Below are positions 1-4,535 of a stretch of DNA of 5,429 nucleotides, in pieces. The stretch lies in contig JADDQX010000177.1 of NCBI GenBank assembly GCA_016781115.1, forward strand, positions 1-5,429, given 5' to 3'. The number at the start of each line of letters is the position of its first letter. Positions within the stretch are counted from its first letter, which is position 1. The stretch comes from Actinomycetota bacterium (GTDB lineage: Bacteria > Actinomycetota > CADDZG01 > WHSQ01). The position numbers and the translations under genes were made by a program. The notes under the pieces are model-generated. The model had not been told where the DNA came from. It searched no databases and saw nothing but the letters and a program-made list of their open reading frames with translations.

Positions 1-755
1 ATGCCGTTCTGCGGCGCGCGCTGGCCCAGGGCGTCAAGTGGGGCTGGCTCACCGTGAACCCGGCGGCGAACGCGTCGCCGCCGCGCTCGAGGAAGCAGCA
101 CCTCGAGCTCCCCGATCCCGCGGACATCGCCGGGCTGATCGAGGCGGCGGCGAAGGTCAACGCCTACCTGCCGACCTACTTCCGGTTGGCGGCGGCAACG
201 GGCGCGCGCCGGGCCGAGCTGTGCGCGCTGCGCTGGAAGCACGTCGACCTCGACAAGCGTCGGGTGACGATCGCCCGCAGCATCGCCGAGGTCAGCGGCC
301 AGCTCATCGAGAAGGACACCAAGACCCATCAGGTCCAGAAGGTCACCCTCGACGAGGAGACGACGGCACTGCTCGTCGCTCACCGCGAAGCCTGCGCGGA
401 GCTGGCCACGAAGTGCGGTGCCTCGGTCGGGCCAAACTCGTGCCTGTTCTCGCACGAGGTCGACTTCACGAAGCCCTGGCGCCCGAACTACGCGACCCTC
501 GCCTTCGGCAGGCTGCGCGACGAGCTCGGCCTCGACGGCGTGAAGCTCCACCACCTCCGCCACTTCAGCGCCACCCAGCTCCTGTCGGCCGGGGTCGACA
601 TCCGCACCGTCAGCGGCCGAGTGGGCCACGCCAACGCCTCGACGACGCTCGACTTCTACGCCCAGTTCCTCGAGGCCGCCGACGAGCGCGCAGCCGAGGC
701 GCTCGGACGGCTGCATGCGAGCGAAACCTCCGAGGAGAAATCAGAGCTCTGGTAG
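1..755 (+). CDS. Tyrosine recombinase / phage-type integrase, 5'-truncated by window edge
   Basis: Site-specific recombinase of the lambda-integrase family, which cuts and rejoins DNA at att sites through a tyrosine. The first complete codon is at base 3; the reading frame is open from the edge, so the core-binding domain lies mostly outside. The visible piece is 250 residues. It begins with the helix LRRALAQGVKWGWLTVNPA, which typically ends the core-binding domain, followed by the catalytic domain. All active-site residues are visible (numbering from base 3): Arg69 in TGARRAELCALRW, Lys107 in the KDTKT beta-hairpin, His183 and Arg186 in HHLRH, His209 in GRVGH and nucleophile Tyr219 in LDFYAQF (codon 657-659). 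The GTG at 54 is internal and not the start, because integrase-like sequence continues upstream. The enzyme therefore looks functional. It is probably the integrase of the element whose tRNA-Arg junction lies at 3573-3614, but that link is inferred from proximity and orientation. Confidence 0.93.
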   Translation, partial: AVLRRALAQGVKWGWLTVNPAANASPPRSRKQHLELPDPADIAGLIEAAAKVNAYLPTYFRLAAATGARRAELCALRWKHVDLDKRRVTIARSIAEVSGQLIEKDTKTHQVQKVTLDEETTALLVAHREACAELATKCGASVGPNSCLFSHEVDFTKPWRPNYATLAFGRLRDELGLDGVKLHHLRHFSATQLLSAGVDIRTVSGRVGHANASTTLDFYAQFLEAADERAAEALGRLHASETSEEKSELW

Positions 756-828
756 TTCCATACGCCCACTGCGTACAAGTCGTTGTGCTGTGCGCGCGGT
801 GTGTACGGCTTCGACAGTCCGTTGAACG

Positions 829-865
829 TCGACCCTTGAGCACCTTCAGCCGAGCTCAAGGTCGA
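829..865. repeat. Imperfect inverted repeat, 12 paired bases with one bulge
   Basis: TCGAC plus CTTGAGC (829-833, 835-841) pairs with GCTCAAG plus GTCGA (854-865), leaving one bulged C. The uninterrupted core CCTTGAGC / GCTCAAGG (834-841 / 854-861) is perfect, with a 12-base spacer. It contains the first copy of CCTTGAGCA. There is no T-run after it, so it is not an obvious intrinsic terminator for the integrase. Confidence 0.6.
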
Positions 866-933
866 AGCTCGACGGGAGCAACACCTCGACGGAGCGCGCG
901 TTTCGGAGCCGCTGGAGTGTGCGGCGGAAGAGG

Positions 934-974
934 TGTCCATGTTCGAGGTTGCGCGACAACCTTGAGCATGGACA
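934..974. repeat. Strong 18-bp hairpin with 5-base loop
   Basis: The arms 934-951 and 957-974 pair over 18 bp around the loop CGCGA. Sixteen pairs are Watson-Crick in DNA; the two exceptions (942 with 966, 945 with 963) would be G-U wobbles in RNA, so a transcript would fold without interruption. No poly-T follows on either strand, which argues against a simple terminator. It lies 152 bases upstream of the first cargo start codon and is directly followed by another inverted repeat. Possible roles are a recombination or regulator site, or a structured 5' leader or small RNA. The sequence does not decide between them. Confidence 0.75.
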
Positions 975-975
975 G

Positions 976-995
976 GTGGTCTTCTCGTCGACCAC
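976..995. repeat. Short inverted repeat GTGGTC / GACCAC
   Basis: A perfect 6-bp inverted repeat with an 8-base spacer starts two bases after the 18-bp hairpin, giving two tandem stem-loops. Confidence 0.45.
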
Positions 996-1018
996 GCGAA
1001 GTCAGCGCCTCGCCACCT

Positions 1019-1042
1019 GGGTCAAGCGTGTCCGGGTGACCC
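1019..1042. repeat. Short inverted repeat GGGTCA / TGACCC
   Basis: A perfect 6-bp inverted repeat with a 12-base spacer, upstream of the cargo operon. The right arm also lies in the smaller dyad CGGGTGACCCG. The spacing fits either an operator or a weak stem; no function can be assigned. Confidence 0.4.
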
Positions 1043-1125
1043 GACCAACCGCACGAGCCGCTGACTGCGCACTGCGGCAGGCGTCACAGCGCGCTGCAGC
1101 GAGAGCAGCGACGTGCCGATCTACG

Positions 1126-1983
1126 ATGAAGCCCCCCACCGCCGTGGAGCGACCCGAGCCCTTGCCCACCACGTCTCGACCAGCCGGACTGCCGGACTTC
1201 GACGATCCTCCCGTGTCGGAGGTCTTGCTCGATGTCGCGCTGGATCCGCTCCCGTTGGTGCGAAACGCGCATCTCGGACTCTTCTGGGCGGAGCACCTTC
1301 GTGGCGAGTACCCACAACTGCAGGAGCATCCGCCGGTCGGGCTCAACGAAGAACGCTTCGGAGTGGAGCCGCCTGTCCTGCAGTTCAGGCTCGAGCCGAG
1401 CGTCCCGGTGATGCGGCAGTGGTTCGTGTCCGAAGACGACTCGAGACTCGTGCAGCTCCAACAGGATCGCTTCATCCAGAACTGGCGAAGGCGCTCGCCC
1501 GCGTCGGACTATCCGCGGTACGAGAGCCTCCGAGAGTCGTTTGAGCGGTACTTCTCCACGTGGGAGAGCTTCCTCAGAGCAAACGATCTCGGGGCGCCCA
1601 CGATCCGGCAGGCAGAGGTGAGTTACATCAATCAGCTCTTGCCGGATACCGTGTGGGGCTCGCAAAGCGAGCTGGATCGCGTGCTTCGTACGTGGCGACC
1701 GGACTTCGGCGGCGAGGATCTTCTGAGCGATCCGATCGAGGATGTCCGAATGGCATGGCGGCACACCATCGCGGACGACACAGGTCCGTATGCGCGACTG
1801 TATGTCTCCGTGGAGCCAGTCGGTGGTGGCCTCGTGCTGCAGTTGACCGTGAGAGGCAGGCCCCGGGATGGATCGCTCAAAACAGCCTTGGCGTTCTTCG
1901 ACATGGGTCGTGAGCGCATCGTGAAGGCGTTCGCTGCGATAACGACTGACGCCATGCACCAGCGCTGGAAGAGGAAGGCATGA
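1126..1983 (+). CDS. TIGR04255-family protein of unknown function
   Basis: First gene of the cargo operon, 285 residues, near the usual length of this sporadically distributed family, whose biochemical function is unknown. Family-like features are visible. The N-terminal block LPDFDDPPVSEVLLDVALDP (residues 22-41) has the typical P-P-V-x-E-V-L-L core and is followed by AHLGLFW (48-54). The central block LVQLQQDRFIQNWRR (108-122) is followed by YPRYESLRESFERY (129-142) and by VSYINQL (165-171). The C-terminal segment AFFDMGRERIVKAF...W (256-281) is also typical. No signal peptide or membrane segment is seen, so it is probably cytoplasmic. I chose the ATG at 1126 because the family-like region begins shortly after it; the longer frame from 919 adds only Arg/Ala-rich sequence. 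The ribosome-binding site is weak. The stop overlaps the next start in ATGA, indicating translational coupling. Family assignment is from motif recognition and is fairly firm. Confidence 0.85.
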   Translation: MKPPTAVERPEPLPTTSRPAGLPDFDDPPVSEVLLDVALDPLPLVRNAHLGLFWAEHLRGEYPQLQEHPPVGLNEERFGVEPPVLQFRLEPSVPVMRQWFVSEDDSRLVQLQQDRFIQNWRRRSPASDYPRYESLRESFERYFSTWESFLRANDLGAPTIRQAEVSYINQLLPDTVWGSQSELDRVLRTWRPDFGGEDLLSDPIEDVRMAWRHTIADDTGPYARLYVSVEPVGGGLVLQLTVRGRPRDGSLKTALAFFDMGRERIVKAFAAITTDAMHQRWKRKA

Positions 1984-2516
1984 CTGATCTCGCTCCCTCG
2001 CCTCGGTGGAGTCGACCGGCAGACGAGATGGTGGACGAGGTGGTTCGCACTGCCGGGACGATGCATCCCCATGCGTACGCCCATGGGTTCGTTCTGCCTC
2101 ACCTCGAGATGCAGGTGCGCGAAACGCCCAACTGGCTGCTGCGATACGCGACGAGGCTGCAGGAGCTGATCGACGCCGGCGTCGGCGCACCCGACTGGAA
2201 CGGTCATGGTGCCAAGCCTCTCCAACGGGAGGCTGTCGCGCTCGGCGTGCGAGTTCTCGGCTCTCTTCTCCACGGCGCTGAACATCGACCGTTCCCGTGG
2301 ATCGTCCCGACGTTCAAAGGTGGGCTCCAACTTGAGTGGCATCAGCCCGGGACCGATCTCGAACTCGACATCGATCCGAACGGTTCAGTCGAGGTGCTCT
2401 TTACCGACCACGCCGAGCAGAAGGACTGGGACGGAACGCTGACGGAGCGCGAGTGGGACGTGCACGCCGTTCTTGACCGCCTTGCCCTCACAGAAGACGC
2501 GTCCGCAACTTCGTGA
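1980..2516 (+). CDS. Uncharacterised protein with DWNGxGA and GGLQLEW motifs
   Basis: Second operon gene, 178 residues, no named function. The ATG lies inside the ATGA overlap with the preceding stop and has a purine-rich ribosome-binding site (GGAAGAGG, 1967-1974), which fixes the start. The recognisable core is DWNGHGAKP (residues 72-80), then a helix (83-97), then PTFKGGLQLEWH (110-121) and DLELDIDPNGSV (126-137), predicted as beta strands. I recall a recurrent family of small bacterial proteins with the pattern W-D/N-G-x-G-A ... P-T-x-x-G-G-x-x-L-E-W ... x-I-x-P-x-G, but know no function or name for it. The first 70 residues look variable. No membrane segment or signal peptide is visible. 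Coupling to the TIGR04255 gene suggests that the two products work together, perhaps as a complex; that is inference. Confidence 0.8.
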   Translation: MTDLAPSPRWSRPADEMVDEVVRTAGTMHPHAYAHGFVLPHLEMQVRETPNWLLRYATRLQELIDAGVGAPDWNGHGAKPLQREAVALGVRVLGSLLHGAEHRPFPWIVPTFKGGLQLEWHQPGTDLELDIDPNGSVEVLFTDHAEQKDWDGTLTEREWDVHAVLDRLALTEDASATS

Positions 2517-2519
2517 TCA

Positions 2520-2981
2520 GTGGCGGAGGATGGCGCGCCTGAGTCGCCGGCCCGCGCCGAAGACGATCCGTCCATCAGCGACGACGACTACGTCTACAGG
2601 CGTATAGCTCGGGACCCAGTGAACACCAAGCAGGAGGGAGATGGAGTCCGTGCCTCCAGCGCCGCGTTCGAAGACAAGGACGATGGCATCTCGGTGTTCC
2701 TCGAGTCGGTGATGGCCGGGCGGGGCCTCCGGATGCCTGCGGACGTTGTCCATGGAAAGCCGGTAGGCCGGTTCGTAGTCGCCCGACTGTCGGTCCGCGA
2801 GCTGCGAGATCTGGACTGTGGCATCACCCGAGATCCAGACCCGCCTGGTGAAGCGCCACACCCGTGCAACCCGGCTCACGCGCTCGTTCACCTACCTCCT
2901 ATTGGCAAGGCAGCCAGCAAGCGGCTGCGCGGACGAATCGCACGCGCAGCGGAGATCCTCGATCCTGACGATGACGCGTAG
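2520..2981 (+). CDS. Uncharacterised protein with YRRI and RxSSAAF motifs
   Basis: Third operon gene, 153 residues, GTG start three bases after the preceding stop. No other in-frame start nearby fits as well. The first 22 residues are acidic and probably disordered. The core then reads YVYRRIARD (24-32), RASSAAFEDKDDGISV (44-59), GRFVVARLSVRELRDLDCGI (83-102) and a C-terminal NPAHALVHL (117-125) followed by a basic helix (128-145). I recall many small bacterial proteins with the order YRR, R-x-S-S-A-A-F-x-D, S-V, N-P-A-H-A, none with an assigned function. The conserved Arg, Ser and His residues could be catalytic, but that is speculation. It may have a partner-specific role with the two genes before it. 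The product looks soluble, with no hydrophobic segment long enough to span a membrane. Confidence 0.78.
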   Translation: MAEDGAPESPARAEDDPSISDDDYVYRRIARDPVNTKQEGDGVRASSAAFEDKDDGISVFLESVMAGRGLRMPADVVHGKPVGRFVVARLSVRELRDLDCGITRDPDPPGEAPHPCNPAHALVHLPPIGKAASKRLRGRIARAAEILDPDDDA

Positions 2982-2982
2982 T

Positions 2983-2990
2983 GGGGAGGA
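2983..2990 (+). promoter_or_regulatory. Shine-Dalgarno site for the HTH gene
   Basis: GGGGAGGA ends nine bases before the GTG at 3000. It is the best ribosome-binding site of the operon and supports GTG as the start of the fourth gene. It suggests that the HTH protein is initiated independently and perhaps made in higher amount than its upstream partners, as is common for antitoxin-type regulators. Confidence 0.7.
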
Positions 2991-2999
2991 AGCACTCCG

Positions 3000-3335
3000 G
3001 TGGCGACGACGAGTGGAGTGATCAAAGAGCTGATCGACACCCACGTCGTCGACATCAGCGACGTCGCGCTGGTGACCGGCGCGTCATCGCGAGCCGTGAG
3101 CCGTTGGAACGCCTCGAGAGCCAACCCCCGAGGGCAAGCGCAGGATCGACTGCTCGACCTCAAGCTCGTTGTCGATCAGGTCCGCTCTGTTCTCCGTGAG
3201 GAACCGGCGCGCCGGTGGCTTCGGAGCCCGAACCCCGAGCTCGACTGGCGCAAGCCGCTGGAGCTGATCGCCGAGGGTGACCGCTACAGGGTCGAGGCCG
3301 CGATCCTCGCGATCGCCGAGGGAGTCACCCGCTAG
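3000..3335 (+). CDS. HTH protein with MbcA/ParS/Xre antitoxin-type C-terminal domain
   Basis: Fourth operon gene, 111 residues, GTG start with a strong ribosome-binding site and an 18-base gap from the previous stop. Residues 18-40 (VDISDVALVTGASSRAVSRW followed by NAS) read as a helix-turn-helix. Residues 68-109 match the DUF2384-like toxin-binding domain of MbcA/ParS antitoxins, with RRWLRSPNPEL (71-81), a proline-led helix (PLELIAEG, 86-93) and VEAAILAIAEG (98-108). Known relatives repress their own operon and neutralise a RES-domain toxin that attacks NAD. No RES protein is encoded downstream, and none of the three upstream products looks like one. The usual gene order (antitoxin first, toxin second) is also absent. 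It may be a transcriptional repressor for this operon, with targets among the dyads at 829-1042 or 3359-3382, or an antitoxin for one of its unusual neighbours. Confidence 0.82.
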   Translation: MATTSGVIKELIDTHVVDISDVALVTGASSRAVSRWNASRANPRGQAQDRLLDLKLVVDQVRSVLREEPARRWLRSPNPELDWRKPLELIAEGDRYRVEAAILAIAEGVTR

Positions 3336-3358
3336 TCGCCCCTCCGGGATGGGCAATC

Positions 3359-3382
3359 CACGCGCAGCGCGTGCGACGCACG
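3359..3382. repeat. Two overlapping odd-centred palindromes
   Basis: CACGCGC-A-GCGCGTG (3359-3373) and CGTGCG-A-CGCACG (3370-3382) are both perfect about a central A and share bases 3370-3373. They lie 23 bases after the stop of the HTH gene. A single-base centre is unfavourable for a hairpin loop, so a protein-binding site for a dimeric regulator is more likely than a terminator, although a 5-bp stem with a 5-base loop could form. Confidence 0.5.
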
Positions 3383-3527
3383 GTTCCGAGACCGAGCGCT
3401 CCCAAGGTCACCTCGTAGCATCTCGCTGGCGGTCCCGGCCCTGCGAACTTGCCCATCCAGTTGCCGTCTCGGCACCGAAATCGGGTGTGCAGGACCGATT
3501 CCCTGCGCCAGCGCAACGCTCTGACCA

Positions 3528-3552
3528 GCGCTCGTTGCGCTCGTTGCGCTCG
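3528..3552. repeat. Short tandem repeat of GCGCTCGTT
   Basis: Two full 9-base units (3528-3536, 3537-3545) and a partial third (GCGCTCG, 3546-3552) lie just before the tRNA remnant. Probably replication slippage; no function can be read from it. Confidence 0.6.
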
Positions 3553-3572
3553 ACGGCACACGTCCGGTGAGA

Positions 3573-3614
3573 TTCCTAAACCTTGTGTCGCAGGTTCGAA
3601 TCCTGCCGGGGGCG
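3573..3614 (+). other. 3' half of tRNA-Arg(CCT): probable integration attachment site (att core)
   Basis: The segment follows canonical tRNA numbering from position 32 to 73: anticodon loop TTCCTAA with anticodon CCT (3575-3577), 3' anticodon-stem strand ACCTT, five-base variable loop GTGTC, T stem GCAGG / CCTGC around TTCGAAT (3590-3606), 3' acceptor strand CGGGGGC (3607-3613) and discriminator G. The T stem pairs perfectly. The 5' half is missing: upstream there is no GCCCCCG acceptor strand and no D arm, and TGAGA before the loop does not pair with ACCTT. A tRNA that begins in the anticodon loop is the hallmark of tyrosine-integrase insertion, where the element restores one tRNA copy and leaves the old 3' end at its far border. 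The orientation puts the element to the left, with the integrase, and host DNA to the right. Confidence 0.82.
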
Positions 3615-3853
3615 CTGCAAAGTGCAGGGCAGAGGCCATCTCTTCCCTCGACGGGCACGTGTAACGTTCGAGTTGCCCATCCAAATCGCCACGCGGCGGC
3701 ACAGGGACACGAGGTGCTCCCGGGCCGACTTGCGGTGAGTCGCGGGCAGAACCGAGCGCGCGATCTGGCGGAGCCCGATGGTCCGTGGAGCATGACGTGG
3801 TCCTCCTGAGACAGGCAGCCAGAAACCCGACCACGAACGCCGGGGCGCGACCT

Positions 3854-3912
3854 ACCGAGCGGGTCGTATATGCACGCAGTGCGAGCAGCGACGAGCGATG
3901 TAACCGCTCGGT
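3854..3912. repeat. 9-bp perfect inverted repeat with 41-base spacer
   Basis: ACCGAGCGG (3854-3862) and CCGCTCGGT (3904-3912) are exact reverse complements, and pairing could extend outward with a G-U and a C-G pair. The spacer contains a smaller GCAC / GTGC stem. It could be a structured transcript, the remnant of a mobile-element end, or chance. Confidence 0.4.
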
Positions 3913-3965
3913 GGCCGTCATGAACGTCATGCTTGCGCGGGGCGTAGGCGCGGCGCCAAGAGATA

Positions 3966-3983
3966 CCCCGGGTTCGGCCGGGG
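3966..3983 (-). terminator. Possible intrinsic terminator of the SpoU/TrmH gene
   Basis: CCCCGG (3966-3971) pairs with CCGGGG (3978-3983) around a six-base loop, giving a 6-bp all-G/C stem 36 bases past the minus-strand stop. On the minus strand the stem is followed by TATCTCTTGG, a pyrimidine-rich but imperfect T tract. High-GC bacteria often have such weak tails, so this is plausible but not certain. Confidence 0.4.
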
Positions 3984-4019
3984 CGGACGGTTGCCTCGAA
4001 GAACGCCCGGTCCAATACG

Positions 4020-4535
4020 TCAGGAAAGCCCGGCCAGGCGGTACAGCACGAGCGACCCGGCGACGGCGACGTTGAGGCTCGCGCCTTGGCCGACCATCGG
4101 GATCTCGATGACTTCGTCCATCAGCGACCACGCCTCTTCCGGGATGCCGCGGTGCTCGTGGCCGAGGAGCACGACGGTCCGGTTCCGCGCTGGTTCGAGG
4201 CGGGTGAGCGGAGTCGCGTCCTCGGCGAGCTCGACGCCGAGCACGACGCTCCGGACGCGCTCGCGCTCGATCCAGGCCAGCTTCGACCGATCGAGCCAGT
4301 GGATGTGCGGCCAGCGCACGAGCGTGTCGCCGCGTGCGAGGGCAGCTCGGTAGTGAGACGTGTCGGGAACCGCCATGCAGGCGCCGACGGCGTCGCAGGT
4401 ACGCAGCAGCGTCCCGAGGTTCGCTCCGTACGCGACCCACAGCGGAGCGACGACGAGGTGATCCCAGCAGCCATGCTGCCGAGACCGCCGTGAGGAACGG
4501 AGGTCCTTCGGGCGGGACTTCGGCCCCGCCGTCAT
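4020..4535 (-). CDS. SpoU/TrmH-family RNA 2'-O-ribose methyltransferase
   Basis: Cytoplasmic enzyme that transfers a methyl group from S-adenosylmethionine to a ribose 2'-OH in tRNA or rRNA, using the trefoil-knot SPOUT fold. The product has 171 residues and is essentially a stand-alone catalytic domain. All three family motifs are present: NLGTLLRTCDAVGA (39-52) with the likely catalytic Arg45, VLLGHEHRGIP (122-132), and IPMVGQGASLNVAVA (145-159) with Asn155 in SLNV, which form the knotted cofactor pocket. The ATG at 4535 is chosen because the N-terminal basic segment (KDLRSSRRSRQ) leading to WDHLVVAPLW is typical of actinobacterial homologues and no closer in-frame start exists. Sequence upstream in the same frame looks non-coding. 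The ribosome-binding site is poor (GAGGAG, 15 bases away). It is transcribed alone, towards the tRNA remnant, and is probably a host gene rather than cargo. The RNA target cannot be deduced. Confidence 0.9.
   Translation of the reverse strand: MTAGPKSRPKDLRSSRRSRQHGCWDHLVVAPLWVAYGANLGTLLRTCDAVGACMAVPDTSHYRAALARGDTLVRWPHIHWLDRSKLAWIERERVRSVVLGVELAEDATPLTRLEPARNRTVVLLGHEHRGIPEEAWSLMDEVIEIPMVGQGASLNVAVAGSLVLYRLAGLS

Larger units (their letters stand above)
756..1125. other. Non-coding region rich in inverted repeats between integrase and cargo operon
   Basis: This 370-base stretch separates the integrase stop from the first cargo gene. No frame gives a credible protein. The open frame that enters the next gene from 919 is Arg/Ala-rich and unlike the family of that gene. 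The region holds at least four inverted repeats (829-865, 934-974, 976-995, 1019-1042) and a small one at 761-775 (TACGC, five bases, GCGTA). The 9-mer CCTTGAGCA occurs twice, at 834-842 and 960-968, both times inside a hairpin arm. The operon promoter should be here, but I see no convincing -35/-10 pair. The repeats could be binding sites for integrase, excisionase or the HTH protein encoded at the end of the operon. Confidence 0.6.
3336..3572. other. Gene-free stretch between cargo operon and tRNA-Arg remnant
   Basis: No frame here encodes a believable protein. The stretch holds overlapping palindromes just after the operon stop (3359-3382), dispersed TTGCCCATCC copies (3347-3356 inverted, 3449-3458 direct), a tRNA-T-arm-like degenerate segment (3478-3506) and a short tandem repeat (3528-3552). 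This density of repeats fits the terminal part of an integrative element, where integrase arm sites usually lie. Confidence 0.5.
3347..3683. repeat. Three dispersed copies of TTGCCCATCC around the tRNA remnant
   Basis: TTGCCCATCCA occurs at 3449-3459 and 3673-3683, and the reverse complement of its first ten bases lies at 3347-3356. The two direct copies flank the tRNA-Arg 3' half, about 113 bases to its left and 58 to its right. Weak similarity continues rightwards in both (GCC ... GGCAC). Such spacing resembles arm-type integrase sites around an att core, but three copies of a 10-mer is modest evidence. Confidence 0.4.
3615..4019. other. Gene-free flank between tRNA remnant and TrmH-type gene
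   Basis: No credible protein is encoded in these 405 bases. The longer open frames are Arg/Ser/Pro-rich shadows. The stretch holds one copy of TTGCCCATCCA (3673-3683), a 9-bp inverted repeat (3854-3912), a doubled CGTCATG (3916-3922 and 3925-3931) and a stem-loop near the end of the minus-strand gene (3966-3983). It is presumably host DNA downstream of the original tRNA-Arg gene or a decayed older insertion. Confidence 0.5.

Noticed and set aside
38..1039. Long plus-strand frame of 333 residues over the integrase
   Set aside because: Arg/Pro-rich composition and no motifs. It overlaps the integrase, whose catalytic residues are all in the other frame.
919..1125. N-terminal extension of the TIGR04255 protein back to 919
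   Set aside because: The extension is Arg/Ala-rich and runs across the 18-bp hairpin and two other dyads; family-like sequence begins only after the ATG at 1126.
3541..3614. A complete tRNA-Arg gene at this position
   Set aside because: No 5' acceptor strand matching CGGGGGC, no D arm and no pairing partner for the anticodon stem are present upstream; only positions 32-73 exist.
3300..3620. CRISPR array from the clustered short repeats
   Set aside because: The repeats are 9-11 bases, irregularly spaced and of mixed orientation, without uniform spacers or cas genes.
3567..3809. Plus-strand frame beginning near the tRNA remnant (VSQVRILPGAL)
   Set aside because: It is the same tRNA sequence read in the forward direction, followed by low-complexity translation; no family features or ribosome-binding site.
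3332..4015. Minus-strand frames containing APGRIRTCDTRF and AGFEPATQGLG, which look like database proteins
   Set aside because: These peptides are the well-known false translations of tRNA 3' ends on the opposite strand. They coincide exactly with the T arm at 3590-3606 and reflect the tRNA-Arg remnant, not a protein.
4511..4530. GGCGGG / CCCGCC stem near the start of the methyltransferase gene
   Set aside because: It lies inside the coding sequence for residues 2-9, is short and is expected in GC-rich DNA; no regulatory context supports it.
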